This document shows, piece after piece, positions 34,601 through 48,700 of a DNA stretch of 64,000 nt. The translations under genes were made by a program, and so were the position numbers. Under the pieces are notes generated by a model, which ran no database searches, was not told where the DNA came from, and was given only the letters and a program-made list of their open reading frames with translations. Source of the DNA: Membranipora membranacea (taxonomy: Eukaryota > Bryozoa > Gymnolaemata > Cheilostomatida > Membraniporidae); assembly GCA_914767715.1 (NCBI GenBank), contig OU612069.1, forward strand, positions 11,963,387 through 12,027,386, read 5' to 3'. The stretch's first letter is position 1. The number at the start of each line of letters is the position of its first letter.

Positions 34601-37272
34601 AGTAAAAAGCAATAATCATTAGGCCGGAGACATGACAGAAGGTCTGTGACAGCTCTCCTCATCATTGTAATTCAAAATACCTCCCTCTATCCTTGTCAAT
34701 AATTCAAGTCTTTGAAGCAGTTTTCAACATTAAAATTTAGTTCTGCCTAGAATGAGCCAGCCAGAGCCATTAACTAGCATCCTGTTACTTCCCTTGACAT
34801 ACCTAAACACCACTGGGCCATATGAAAACATATTTGAATGCACATATGCGGGGGGGGGGGGGGGAGGAAACAATGACTTATTGCCCAATATGGCCAGGGT
34901 TCCTTTTATCCCCCTTATGCAGTTTGCTTCCTGAAGTTGGTTTTCATGATCCAGATGTTATGCATGTACGATACCAAGTGTGTCATGGTACTACACTTTT
35001 TCTGAGAGACAACAATACCCTGGGTCAAGTTGGATGATTTATGCCTGTAATTGGAGCTGTTCTCCTTTTATACCAGCACCAATGAATAATCGGTTGCATC
35101 ATAAACTTATAAATATGTAAATTCATATATACATATTATTTGTATTCCATTTTTATTCTGGAGAAGATTAAGTCCTTAGCTATATGTTTATGGCAGCACA
35201 GATGAGCATTTAGTATGTTTGCTAGCACTGTGGAAATCTTTGTGCCATATAGACATAAAGTGTTAATCTAGTTGAGATGATTAATATCTACATTCCGCTT
35301 ATCTTCAATGAACTGATGAAGATTTGTAGTCCAAATTATTTATCATCATGTTACTGAGGCACTCTTAGAATCATGTGACAATAACTTGCTTTTGATTTCT
35401 CCAATTCATCTTTTGACCAGCAAATTCACTTACATTGGACAGTTATCAACAAGGTGTTTAAACATGACACCTACACTATGGTTCCATGCTTCGAATAATA
35501 CAAATACAAATACCATAATACACATTCGGTTTTGTCATGCTCACTTTGCGTTAATTAAAGTGTGCCAGGTTGCCATTATTGCACTGACATGGCCCAGGCT
35601 ATGTTTTCTGTTTGGCTTCTATTTCATCGAAACCAAACAAAATATTAGAGGAAAGTGGTGATGAGGCCTACATGCGCAATAGCTTTTCCAATGCAGCAGC
35701 TAGTCGAGGTACAAGGCCACATTGCCATACAAGATGCAGCAATAGAAATCAATTAAATCACTACGAAGAAAGTCTAAACCTCATAGCCAATGTAGGATGA
35801 GCTAGGTGATACAATAGTGCCTAATATGATTCTGCTGGGTGGAAAATATTTTTGAGGAAAAGTATTTATACATCATTCATCAACATTAAATTGCCACATG
35901 CATCCAACATGGACAGTGGACATGCTGTCAATTCTGTACCCACTTTAAAAAAATGAAAATGGTTTTGATCTGTCCAATATATCTATGACTGTCCAGGAAT
36001 AATGTCAGCTCACGCAAAGGCTTACTATGAAATAACCTTTGAATGTAAAAAACAGGTCATATATGCTGTTTTTGAACTAATTATTGTCGCAAGTAGTGCA
36101 CTGAATTTTGTAATAACTCTCCCATGAGGAAAACCTGTCACACCAGGCCACAATCTTATGCCAGGGAAAAAATATGCCTTCCTGAGATGGTTAAATTTCC
36201 CCAACTTTAAATCAATCATTATGCATGTGTTTTGCAACAGCGTTGTGAGCTAGACTATGAACAATAAGCTGTTGTTGTTAGGGGGAATTAAACAGGGTAA
36301 ATAGAAAAGTACCAGATCAAGATGTGATTCACTAGGGGAGAAAATCCTGTTTCCGTGTGCAGAAATGAGTTCTGTTTTGCATTTCTCATTAAACTAAACT
36401 TCAAAACTTTTTTCAGTTTTTCCGCTTATCAACAACTTCCTTATCCATTCCTGGCATATTTAGCCGCTCGCTTAGATTATCGAGTGCCTTTTTTCTGTCT
36501 GGATATTCAAAGCCACAATTTGCTGGCAACAACCATACATCTTTTAGCTTCATGATTTGCCATTTGTATATCACAGCTAATATTAACAGCCATTGATAGG
36601 CTTGGATTGGCAGGCAATAAGGTCCCCCAATTTTGTTGAAGACTTTATTCATAGTGTGGACATTGTGCACTAGATATAAATTGATACTTTTTTGTTTATT
36701 TCAGGAGACATAGGGAGGAAGATGAAGATTACGAATATCGGAGCAGTACAAAGTCTGAGCGATCCGATAAAGATTACAAAGACAAAGAGCGAGAGAAGGA
36801 CCGCAGCGACCGATCCACGCATAAGAAGAGTAAACGATCACGAAGAGACTATGAGGAAGAAGAGGGTGGAGGGGGAGAGAAATCCTCATCGTCACGCTCA
36901 AGCAGACGCGACCATGATAGAGATCGTGGCGGTGAAAGAGATGAGCGCGAATATGAAGAGGAATCGTCCTCCAGAGGCAGAAGAGACTATGCTGATGAGG
37001 AAAGGTCAAGTAGGCGGGACTATGCTGAGGAGGAAAGGTCAAGTAGGCGGGACTATGCTGATGAAGAGAAGTCTAGTAGTAGGCGGGGCTATGAGGATGA
37101 AAGGTCAAGTAGGCGGGAATATGACGATGAAACGTCTTCAAGGAGCAGAAGAGGCGCTGAGTATTATGATGATCGTGATAGAGACAGGGAGCGGGAGGAG
37201 AGATCTAGTCGACGAGATTATGACGATAGAGAGAAAGATGACAAAGACAATCGAGAAAGTGAAAGAGTGTAA
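25636..37272 (+). CDS. FIP1L1: Pre-mRNA 3'-end-processing factor FIP1
   Basis: Thirteen exons: 25636-25717, 26238-26417, 27026-27122, 27821-27999, 28735-28916, 29470-29617, 30198-30321, 30833-30935, 31486-31675, 32557-32752, 33142-33294, 33876-33974 and 36705-37272. Phases agree; 766 residues. FIP1 is a subunit of the cleavage and polyadenylation specificity factor; it binds U-rich RNA and poly(A) polymerase in the nucleus. Landmarks: DDESWLYG near the start, an acidic stretch ending [12 protein letters not shown] (about 102-114), and the Fip1 motif [19 protein letters not shown] (about 181-199). A Pro/Met/Gln-rich region runs from about 240 to 500, and an Arg/Asp/Glu/Ser-rich tail from about 545 to the end. 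It is longer than human FIP1L1 (about 594), mainly in the Pro-rich part and the tail. Exon 5 has three successive donors. A partial tandem copy lies at 61060-64000. Confidence 0.93.
28130..28284. mobile_element. MITE, CAGTG ends (copy 2)
   Basis: CAGTGCAGTTCACTTAATTC on the left, CCAGCTTACACTG on the right; TA on the left, CA on the right (probably a mutated TA). It lies in FIP1 intron 4. Confidence 0.75.
28894..28992 (+). promoter_or_regulatory. Three tandem 5' splice sites of FIP1 exon 5
   Basis: A 31-bp identical block spanning the end of exon 5 and its donor is repeated at a 37-bp period (28894 and 28931). A third, worn copy follows. GTAAGT donors stand at 28917, 28954 and 28987. Only the first keeps the frame; the other two add 37 or 70 nt and lead to a TGA in exon 6. 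Confidence 0.85.
30944..31156. mobile_element. Long-TIR MITE (copy 4) beside FIP1 exon 8 donor
   Basis: Flanked by the exact 9-bp repeat GGTAAGATA at 30935-30943 and 31157-31165. The left copy is the splice donor of exon 8 itself (last exon base plus GTAAGATA). The paralogous FIP1 copy lacks this element and reads straight on, which supports insertion. Confidence 0.85.
32033..32395. mobile_element. Foldback MITE, ACTGCTGCCAC ends (copy 1)
   Basis: Imperfect inverted repeats of about 150 bp. The left begins CTTAAACCACTGCTGCCAC and the right ends GTGGCAGCAGTG; the inner pairing includes GTCACCTAATG and CATTAGGTGAC. Copy 2 is at 45559-45852. It lies in FIP1 intron 9 and is absent from the duplicated intron at 62521-62922. 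Confidence 0.8.
34005..34205 (+). mobile_element. tRNA-derived SINE (copy 3)
   Basis: Head TTGGCTCAGTTGGTTAGAGC and B box AGTTCGAATCCC, then the body with CCTGCCTGCAAACAGAAAG. It lies in FIP1 intron 12. Confidence 0.8.
34206..36704. other. Rest of FIP1 intron 12, no exon seen
   Basis: About 2.5 kb between exons 12 and 13. It contains an AGCTAGC-rich dispersed repeat at about 34290-34420, related to stretches near 14750, 27300 and 37900, and a poly-G run at 34850. I see no supported exon. Confidence 0.45.
36985..37146 (+). repeat. Coding tandem repeat in FIP1 tail
   Basis: About five copies of an 11-residue unit, consensus [11 protein letters not shown], with lengths of 10 to 12 residues. 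The first two copies differ by one base in 33. The unit alternates acidic residues with RS dipeptides. Confidence 0.85.
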
Positions 37273-39761
37273 TCGCTACTTCATGCTTTCACATTCCCAG
37301 ATGTGTGGATTAGCATTTTAAATCTGATACAAATGCGGCCGTCAAAATTTAAATAATTGTGAGACGTAGTGCCAACAAATGTCTCTGACGCTTTGTCAGT
37401 CAGTAGATGAACGACCATATCATTGTTTTGATTAATGGCAACTTATGATGCGGTTTTATTTTTGTTGATGTTAAAATTGTACATATCGATGATGTAAATA
37501 TTTTACTAAAATAGAATGATTAACTACCACCAGTTTCACACTCCATCAATCTTCAATCTGTCATCATTGTTGGTGCCTTAGAGATGGCTAAAGGTGTAGC
37601 TAGACAGGCCCACGAAATCGCGTAGGGAGGCAATTCCACGCGTTGTTCATGCCAAACCCTTTTCAAAGACCAGCATGTTCGTGTTGTTAACCACGTTGTG
37701 AACCTACGCTATGGCTAAGGCACTGAACTACCCTGGTGGTAGTTACCGTACTGGGATAGCTGGTAGTAGCATTTCATTATCAACCACAACCACTTTCCAC
37801 CACTAGCTTGGGAATGTGGTGGATAGCATTTTGTTATCAATGCTATGGAATGCTACTACCTGCTATCCCTGCCCAATTTGTGCACTTATAGCGCCCCAGA
37901 GGAGTATATATCGGCTAGAGTTTGTGAGTGACTTGGACATAGAGTTCCCCTGACTAATGTGGAAGTTTATATAAAGTAAGAAGGTCGAGTTGGCGTGTCA
38001 TAAATTCACTATTTCAAGTATATGCGAAAAGGCATACATTCCGTCCTGCAGGTACTTGAGTAGTTAAAAACCAGGGGTTTCGTTAGTACTCAAGATGGCC
38101 AACCATTTTTACTATGTATGTCACATCGTAAAAATGTAGCAAGGGCATATCTTCGTCCACTTGTCTCTGATTTCCACAATCTAGTTATAGATAATCGTCA
38201 ATCAAGTGTTCCATCCTCAATTATCTTCTATCTCGGATTTCAAACAATCAACAGTAGAATTCCATCACTTCAATTTATCGTGTCAATTTACTTTAGTTAC
38301 TGCTTTGCTTGTGAGCTAGTCTTAGCCCCCCAGAATTTTGCCCCTCGCTTATGCCCCCCCCCCCCCGGCTTGTGAGCTAGTTTGTGTCCCCTTGACTGGT
38401 GTCTTTTTATCTTTAGTTTAGTGACCCCTCAAAGTGGTTGAAAAAGCGTCATCAAAAATAGTTGTCCTGTATTTGTATGTTGCAATTTAAGATAACTGCA
38501 CGCCAATGGCCTTATTTATCTTGCTTACTGTTTTACAAAAAATCACTACTATTGATTTGAAAGTTAGAGGTGCGCAGTGCTAACTAGGCTACCAACTTGA
38601 TAACTTGCATGATTCTATACAGGTACAATAACGATTTGTAGTGAAATTAACCGAATCTGCTACAATCCCACGCCATTTTTATACTTTTATTTGAAGCACT
38701 CTTAATTTTAGCTGTGTTTGAACATTTAATTGAGTAGGAGTTGTCCCAACTGGTCAGTTAGTGGTGTTATTTTATTTGCCTAAATGAGCAGCGTGGGTGG
38801 ACCTAAACTTCTCACGTATCTCGTAATGTCCAGTCGCCTGGAAGATGGTTTTGACAATTGGCCAGTTTCAAGTTTACGATTAGGCTTTTACTGAAAGTTT
38901 CCCCCCTATCTTATCTCAAAATTAGCAGAGGGGTTATAGTTGATAGATTCAGATTAAAGATAACAGAGTGAACTTAGCAGCTCTACTATGATAAACTAAA
39001 CCATTTGCAAAACATGTTTGTGATTTTGTGTATGTGTAGATGATGTTTATCTTGTGATGACACTGTAAACAAACAAATTGACAAACAATAATATAGAGTC
39101 TTGTTTCAAATAAATCAGGAACCACATTCCGATTTCAGCTTTCAATAGAAATTAAGCAACACATGCATCAGTGGAAATAAAAATTAAATTCTCCTCAACA
39201 CAGCATGATTTGTCTTTGGTACTGAGTACTTACATATTTCAACAATCAAAACTAAACAAAAACAAGAAACAAAATGATGTTAAATTTGTGTGGGTTCAAT
39301 TCTATGAATTCAGATTGCATTTCATGTTATTCTTTTCAATTATCCTTCTATGCTGCTTGGTTATAGACGGTTGCCTTTGCTTTGACCAGGGAGGGTGGGA
39401 GAGCCTCCCTGCTTTTACAGAAAATATTCTTACTTTTGAGTTTGATTCTTTGCAGAATTGTCCTCTCATGTTGTGAATGCAGTGAAGCGTGTTATATCAC
39501 CCTTAGACACAATATATAAGATGCTCTGTATAACTGTGTTGACATATTTATGTATATAAGCTGCACAACTGTAAGTTAGGCTTCACAGCTAGAACAGACT
39601 TGACAGACATTGACTGGATGATATAACATCGGAGTCAAATTGAAAATAGACTCCAAGGTCTTTAACACCTGGAGAGCACATCGTTGTTCTTAATCGAGAG
39701 CAGGGCGAGTTGTCAGATTTCTACATAGTTCTAGACTTGGACAAACTCGACTTGGGTCAAG
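37273..39761. other. Intergenic region FIP1 to SLC6
   Basis: It should contain the FIP1 3' UTR and the SLC6 promoter. No AATAAA lies close to the FIP1 stop; the first clear one is near 39110. A MITE copy is at 37762-37860 and a worn AGCTAG-type repeat near 37900-38060. No other gene was seen. Confidence 0.5.
37762..37860. mobile_element. Small MITE, GGTAGTAGCATTT ends (copy 2)
   Basis: GGTAGTAGCATTTCATTATC on the left, ATGGAATGCTACTACC on the right. Relative of the element at 22654-22734. Confidence 0.75.
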
Positions 39762-42700
39762 ATGACGCTAGCGGAGAGTATGACAGAGGATAACGAGAAA
39801 AACGGGAAGATGGAAATCGAGGAGCCTAGTGCAAATGGTGAGCCATACTATTATTTTAGCCCCCAAACTCTTACCTCCTGCCCGAAGGCCTCTTGGCCTC
39901 TTAGCTAAGAAGCTATTTTTGCAGTCAGTATTTGTATGGTCAAAAAAAGGGAGGGCGAAATATGAGGTACACAAGATCATGCTTTGTTGAGGCGCCCTAA
40001 GGCGCGGTGAATGTAATGCGATTTCCTTTCTTGAACATGGGTTTGGGTGGAGGGTAGGTAGCAAGTTTTCACCAATACCCATTTGTATGGATTGAAGAAT
40101 TACCTGGGCGTTATCTATATTAAATCGATCAACATGAAATGATTGTCACTGTTAAGCCTGAAAAAGGCAAAAAAAAGTCTATGTTTTGTGAAGATTGAAG
40201 AGCAGGAGGGGGAGTGGGAGTTCAGACAAACGTTCAAATCTAAATCCAGTTAGCTGTGTCTTCTTTTCTAAGCTGAATATATTATCAAGGACTTTCAATG
40301 ACAATTATATCATAAAGCATTTAGTATCTGTGCCATTATTAGCAACAATAACGCCCCTGCATTAAAAAAGATTTTATATAAGCCTCTCACAATGATGCCA
40401 TTGATGATAACAAATTCAGGTTGTGTAACTGTTGGCTGCTTCGTTAGCTCTGATGCTCTTCAGTGTTCATTGGGCTAACGATCAAGAGCTAACATTGTAA
40501 TTTACCTAGCTGCCTGCTTGATATCTGTGTAATTTTAAAAGGTGATGCCTTTGATTTCGGAAATTTGTTTTGTTGAATTGCACAATTTGTCAGACAGGTA
40601 ATGTTCAAAATAAACGGTGGAAATATGCAACAAAATAAAGTCAGTGATCTGAAGTGATCATTTTTCTTTCCCCCCCCCCCCTCCCTCCCCTCTCCAAGCA
40701 CAGAAGCACATGTTACACATAACAATTAGCAATGCCAGCCACAAGTTTGTTCCCCCCCCCCCTAATTTGAAAGTGTTACATGCATAAACATTTTTGGTGA
40801 AGCGGCTCTTTCCGTTCAGATTCTGTTACAGTGTTTGGGTGTGCAAGAAGTCAGATTTACAAAAAAGATCAATTTGGAAGGTTATTTGGAAAACGAGCAG
40901 AAATATTTCCCCTAGAATATTGCACAGACATTTGTAAATCGGCATTGTTATGGTTGCACTAATTAAGATAAAGCTTTGCATCATGTCAAAGCATCGATCA
41001 TCGCCATGGTAATGAGATGGAAATAGGTTTTTTTAAAGCAAAATCAAACCTGATTAGCAAAAAACGATGAGTGATATGCTATTCTTTATCTGTCAAGTAA
41101 ATGATTGATATTACGTTCTATCTAGATGTTTGTGAAGTTGATCGCAAAAATCTAATCTGAATTCTGTTTTTTGGAATTTAAAATTCCCCCTTATCACTAG
41201 GTCCATGAACTTAGAAATAGTATTTAGATGTTTATGAGTAGCTTATCCCTGATGCAGAAGCCATAGAGTCAGGCTAATCTAAGTCTGGATTCCATGTAAT
41301 GGGTGTGTGGGGTCAACGAACTAACCTCGTTATTTCAGTAATAACATGTGAAAAACACTAATCAGATCACGAATACCAAATGTTTGCCATGAGATGTAAA
41401 CAGTTGAAATTCAACATTCTATTTATTTTGTTTATTTCAGGAAACAAAAGAGAGACTTTCAACAATAAGATCGACTTCCTGATGGCCTGTGTTGGTTACT
41501 CTGTGGGGTTTGGTAATGTCTGGAGGTTTCCCTATCTCTGCTATAAGAACGGGGGAGGTAAGTCATAATTGGTAAAGTTTAAAAGTGTGTATCCCATGAT
41601 GCAATTTTGAAATGAGGATATAAGAAAACCGAAGAAATTAGATAGATTAGATATCAGTATCACACTACATAGGCCATATGATATCAAAATACATAGCAAT
41701 ATGGAGCTATTTTATAAAGTGCAAATTGTAATTCTTGAATTCTTATTTCTAGGTGCGTTCCTCATACCCTACTTTATCATGGTGGTATTGGCTGGAATAC
41801 CTATGTTTCTGATGGAGGTCTCTATTGGCCAGTTCATGTCTGCCGGAGGGATTAAAGTCTGGAACATCAGCCCTCTGTTCATGGGTAAGTTACTTTGTCT
41901 TGCAAGGATTGGGGCAACCTTTCAGGTCGTTATACGACCCGGACACAGAAACCAAATCTACCCTGTCCGCGAGGTAGCCATGAGACATAGACACCAAAGA
42001 CGTAATGGCACTCCAACGAACAAAGGCAACTCTTAAAATTTGTGATGAAGAAAAGTTTCAAATAGTTTCTAATGTGGGACTCCACTGTAAGGACTGAGTT
42101 TTCAGTTTTCACTGAAAGTTTGGTTGTGATCTCTGTTCAAGCAAGGAGTTAACTCCTTGGTAACTCCGTGGTTCAAGTGAGCAGTTGCCTTGTCACGCTG
42201 CAATTGTTTTTTGGCGAAACAAAACTAAAAAAGTTTCTGCGTGGCAAACTAGTGTGAAAATCTGTTAGGCGGTCAAATTTACTGCGATGGTAAAAATTAC
42301 CGATCCTACACAGCAGGCCTGGAGATTTTTGAAGTTTGCAACTTTTTTTTCTCGGCAAAGAATGGTGCAGAGAAATTGCAGCCTATATAATTTTTGGATG
42401 AACACAAACGGCTTATCAACAAAGTTACTGGCAGATGAACAATTATTCCTCAAACTCAGAAAATTGATATCCAATCGGTACCGGCACCTAGTTATTATAT
42501 TGTCTGAGCGGTTGGAGACATTTATCTGCATTTAAACTTTGGTGACACCTTTTTGTAACGTCAAGTTGAGCGCAACGTAATAAGTTGTAACGTCAAGTTG
42601 AGCACAACATAATAAGTTATTCCCACTTGAGTACTTGAGAAGCGCTGTCTGAGCACCATTGAGCTAATTGATTTCAATCTTAAAGTGACTATGAGGGAAT

Positions 42701-45700
42701 CAGGTTGTTTTTATCATTCTGGCGTTCTCAGTTTAATTTAGAAAACTGCTATAAGGTTTATTAACAGCAAGTGGCCCAGTTTCAACTGATTTTCACTCAG
42801 AGTTGAGATTGGAAGGTACTAAAAAGGTACTATTTTGTAAATACTATCATGAAAATAATACCATTTTATTACCTTCACATCTCGACTTTGAACGAAAATC
42901 AGTTGAAACTGGGCGATATGTTGTTAATGAACCTTATAGCAGTTTTCTAAATTAGACTGAGAACTTCAGCAAAAATGATAGAAATGTAAATTTTTGAAGC
43001 CAGTTCTTCTCAAATTAACAAATGTCGTGAGATTTTGGCATAGGAACATGGGCAAATTGCAGGTGTTGCATCATCTTTGCTGCACCTTTTGTTCACAAGG
43101 GTGATGACTCCAAGTTTGTTCAACAGTCTGATCTCTTATTTCAATACCCATGTCTCCATAGGCATTGTGTGTCTTTATTGAAAATTTATATATTGCCGTA
43201 ATAATGTTTTCACTAGAAGAGGTAATCTCTCTTGGAGAGCAATGGAATAAAATCACGCCCCTATTATCTCAAAGTGTGCAGAAGACCTCTTAGATTGCAA
43301 GTTAATATTTGAGTTACTTTGGTTATGGACACCCTGTATACACAGGGCTGTAGTTCTAGGGGAGGCAGGGAGGCGCTGAATCCCCTAGAATGCTACATAA
43401 AGTGTCATAAAAACATAATTGAATAATCATGTCAGAATAGGATCATTTAGGACTTCATTTCCTATTTTCCTTTGGAGGCACGCAGTCCCCAGCGTAGAAA
43501 CTTTCAGCACCCCACCTGGGGTTACTAGTACTACCATCCTTAAAGATTGTTGCCTCCCCCACAATTTTCTACTGTACTACGACCCTGCTACACTGACATA
43601 AGTAAACATCACTTTTTCTCCAGGTATTGTTGACACCACAAGGTAACATGTTAAGTGCGGGTTTTTGCCAATGTGAAGCCATTTTTTCAGGGCATTGACC
43701 GAATTCTCCTGAACTACTGAACGGGCAATGTCCAGCTAATTGTAAAGCTCGAATAAAAGGTTGACAATAACAACCTAGATCCAGCGATAACAACAAAACA
43801 TGCACTATCAGCCAAATCTAGATTAAAGAACGCAACCTGTTTATGTGTTAAACAGTTATGCCCTCCCCTGGTGGATGAACTTCTCTGAAGCTTACCAAAC
43901 GATAGATTTAAGTTTTCCAAATATGCTTAAACTTCATTTCCTTTGGTTTGGAAGAATTTTCAGGGTCATCGACAGAGCACAGTGCACTCACCCAAACATG
44001 CAATGAAATTTGATTACATAATAACTTGAAATATGAAGAACCTTGCTCCAACTTGTACGATTAAGTTTTTGTGTTCCGTTCTCACTTATGCACATCTTTA
44101 AAAGCGTTTAGGTGTTTATCTTATGATGGCCAAGTGTCCATTTCCAAACTAAGCCCCTTTGTGTTAGTGGGAATGTTATGAATTTGATAGGATTCTGCAA
44201 TAAAAATTACGATATCAAATGAACAATTGTGATCAAAATTCAATGGATATCAAATTATTTGTAAATAGAGCCTACTAGAAAAACAGCTTGCCCCTCCTAA
44301 ATTGAAGCAAACAATGATATAGCTACAGAGGTACCCACTATTCAAAGCAAACTTACAACAAAGTAGGCTAACGATTGGATATTTAACGCCACCAGAGTTG
44401 TAATCAATCTGGATAGCATACTGCTATCGTAGCAGCGGAGCCGATTTAAATATGAATTGTTTGAATACTGCAGTATGCTGGTCGCATATTGTCCTGTGTT
44501 CCATAAGCGGAAACTTTCACCACAGTTCCACAATGCAACTTAAACCTGAAATCCTGAGGGAGGTCAAATGCATTCTCCCGTTCACCTGATCTCCCCAGGA
44601 ATTTCCGAAATTGCATTGTGGGATACATTCTGACATGCATAATTGTGTATAATATTCAAGACTACACTTCCTATAGTAGGCCTACCAGGTACTGCCCTGT
44701 TGTTTTATCAATATTGTATTTTATAATATGTCTTGTGGTCATATTAATTATTTAATACAATTTAATAGCAAATAACAGTATGAAAAATATTAATTACGTA
44801 TCTTTTTTAATGTCATTTATTCCTATAAAACTTTGACAAACAAATTTAAATAAATGTTAAATTTATTTGTTATCTGTTATACTGTCATTTGCTAGTAAAT
44901 TGTATAAAATAATAATTACTATTCCACTGTTCTGAGCCATATCCTTTGTTATCGTTGTAGGTATTGGACTCGCCACAACAATAATCTTATTTCTGCTGAA
45001 CTGTTACTACAATGTGATCCTCAGTTGGGCTCTATACTTCTTGTTCGCCTCTTTTACATCCAAAGTACCATGGGGTCGATGTGATCAGAAATGGAACACC
45101 AAACATTGCACGTAAGTACAGCCATATAACTCTAGTTTTGAACTATCTGATAAGCCCCTTCGTATATTTCAGTCCCTTTTTAGAAACCTTATTTTCCTGG
45201 CTTAAGACATTAAACATAAAATGACTTGAATGTACTTTAAAATGGCAGGAATGTTCACAACATGATGAAGGATACCGATTGCTCTATTTTGAAGTCTCCA
45301 TTTCAAAAGCTTAGTTGTGTTTGTAAGAATTTTTTCCAAGGGAAAATATGAACATAAATTATTAACTGTATTGTGTATAAAAGATGGGTTCAGTTGATCG
45401 CCATAATTACCTGTATGTGCATCCAGGGCTCAAAACTTAAATAAATATGCTATTTTTAAATTTCATTTATTGCAATCGAATGATTGATGGACCATCCAAT
45501 GTAGTGGAAGGCAATTTGATATTTATAAGGCCAGAGCCAGAGTGGGGTCTTACTTTGTGGTTAAACCACTGCTGCCACACAGCCAAATTTGTGCTTATAG
45601 AATTCTGTATAGCTCAAAACTAATAAAATGAGGCTGCAATCTCAGCATTGACACATAATGAGCAAATAATGCTGGTATCGGTAGTTGGTGGGTAGTTGGT

Positions 45701-48700
45701 GCGTAGATTTCGTGCCCTGATTTTGAAGATCAGTTTGTGCAAATTATTTGCCCATTAGGTGACAATTATGAGATTTAAGTCTCAATTAATTATATTGGAG
45801 CTATGCAGAATTCAATGAGCACAAATTTGCATGAGTGGCAGCAGTAGTTTAAGTTCCGTCATAAAGGCATATCCTACCTATGCTTCTCTGCCAGATGAAC
45901 ATATCTGGTTTCTTTTTATAGTTTTGTCATATGCTTTGGACAAAAGAAAAACTGATTAATAAACTTTGAATGAACTATGTAAAATAGATATTATATAAAA
46001 TATGTCTACTAGATGTTTTAAATATATATATATATATTCCATGTTTATTCTGGAGAAGAATAAGTCCTTAGGACTTGTACCCAGAAGATGTATAATATAT
46101 GTATAAAAGATGGATAATCATGGCTCCAGCGCACCTTATGTCAAGTGTCATCATTTGTATCCCACTTGATTGTAAAGGATGTGACTTTAGGCACCATTAG
46201 AGAAGGGCCTCTTGGAGACCCACATTTGGTTCCCAGGATATAATGAGTTAATTTGTTGGTCCATTAGGCTTTGTTGTGACCTTTTTCATGCTCTTTTGAT
46301 CTAATGGATGCCATAAATTTTCTTTTTGCAGAGAGCGTGCAAGCAAAACATGCGCTCTTAGTTTGCGCAACAAACTCTAAGGGCCTTATTTTTGAGAGCG
46401 GAATTCGGTTAACGCATTACCTTACGTTACTTCTGAATTATCCAAAGAGCTAACAAGAACTTGACACCAAATAAACAGAGGGTTGGCCCTTGATCACGTC
46501 ACAAGGTGTGCGAAATAATCATGTATTGCTCAGTTTAATGGCTAGAGCTTGCCTTGTCTAAGATAAATCTCGAGTATTTGATTGCCGAGAGAGGCCTGCA
46601 TAAGACAGATAATCCTTATGCAAATTTCTCGCAGTTTTTGTATTATCTGCTTCATTCATGACACTGTAGATTTCTACATAGTTCCGGTCATAAGAACAAG
46701 CACTTTATTGTTAAAATTTCTTTATTGCGGCAGATTCTTTTCTCTTGGATCCTTCCCATGATCAAGTATGGGATTGGGAAGAATCCAAGAATTTTCAAAA
46801 TAATATTTTCTGTGTGGTCTCTAAATTGTCAGGATAATATTCTGTTTGTAGCATTGGACCAATCCAATTCCACAACAAAGCATTGTGGGTAATCTTATTC
46901 CAGAACATAACATTGTGGGTAATCCAATTCCAAAACAAAGCCTTGGGGGTATAACTCGCAACTGATTCTTACATTTTGCGTTATTAGCACTGATTGGTCG
47001 AAGGTCTCTAGCGCTAGAGCAGAAGCAGCAGTAGCCGGGAACATGACTTCAGCAGCTAATATGTCACTGATAATTAACAGCACATCCAGCAATGAGACCA
47101 TACTGGACTACTACACAGACCCGGCCTCAGAGTACTGGATGTAAGTAGGGGGAGATGATATACACAATAATCACATGATATACTATCGCATGTATATCTC
47201 TGATTGAAGGAGAGTGAACTAATTCACTTAGCATGAGGGATTTGGTGTGACCAATCGAGTTCGAATTTATCAATTAAGGGCGGGTACATGTTAGGTACTC
47301 ATACTAAATTGACTCTAACAATCAGAAATACACATGATAATAGTGTAGTCACGATGTCAGTGTGGGGCATATCAACAGAGTTTGTACGATAAAAATGGAA
47401 AAAGGAGAAACAAAAAAACTTCTGGACCTCAATAAACTTACTGTTGGTTGGCAGCTCAATATAAAAATTTGGTCACCAACTATGTACTATACAATGTGAA
47501 CAGCAGGCGCAGCTAGATTGCTGAATACCAAACACAAACAGCCTTGGATCAGCCTTGGAACAGGTGGTGTGGGATAAAATTTCTGCCCCTCACAAAAAAA
47601 AACTTGGGGGTTTTGGGCTCACTTTTTGGCGATGGCTGATAATGGACCGCTGCTACCAGCATCCGATGCAAAGTGTAATCTACTTGCATATAGAATTTAT
47701 AGTATTAGCATCATCAAAATTTCTCAAAATAAATTTATGCCAACCATTGTGGGGGAGAACGCCTTGACTGACAATGTATCACACAATTGCTAAATTGGGT
47801 ACGTTGGCTGCTGTAGAAACCTGGAAAAAATGGGACAATGACCACCATTGTGAAGGCATTGGGTGCAAAACACATGTTGTGAGTCTTTTGAAAGGTCAGA
47901 GTTTTGTTATATTTATCACAAAGTAAGCTGTCTAACTATATAACAATATGTGGGAATTGAGCCGATGCTGTCATTCAATGCTCTGTGAGGTTAGAAGAAA
48001 CTTGATCTAAAATTGATATTGAAATTTAATATAGGTACTAAAATATCTGGAAATAACGGTCACGGTTACATAATTGCTGTTTAAACATTTCTCTTCAAAG
48101 AATGGTCCCCTTGTAATAAAACACAAAACATAACACATAGAATTAATGGTGTTCATCTGTGGAGAAAATCACATGATGTCTATATCTGTTTTCACTATTA
48201 CACAAGTTTGTTTGAACTTGGGAGAATAGATTCGCTCAAACTATTTTTATACAGCATGGTCAATATTATAGCTGCAGGCTGAGTAGACTTTATATCGATG
48301 AGTATGGTGTATAGTTTGTAAGTTGATTGACATGCCATATTTACTGATTGCCGCCAATAACCTACAGGGCACATGCTTTAGTGAAGAGAAAATTGCCTGA
48401 TCAGCTTAGTTCATTGTACTGCATATTTTTGTGTTTGAAAAAAATACAGAGATACAGATCAACTCTGATGATCTAAATGCAGTTTGATTCAATTCACCTG
48501 CATTTGGAGCTGCTCCTCTCGGCCAAAGTCAGCTTACCAGTAGAAAGGGGCTACTCATAATTAAGGCATCAAACCCAATCTAAATTCTCAGATCGATCAG
48601 TGACAAAGCATTGCAACACTCAGCAATTGCAACAAACATTTTGATCTGATTATTTTATAGCTGATTGTTAAGTACATGATTATTTGCCTGTTTGATAAGT

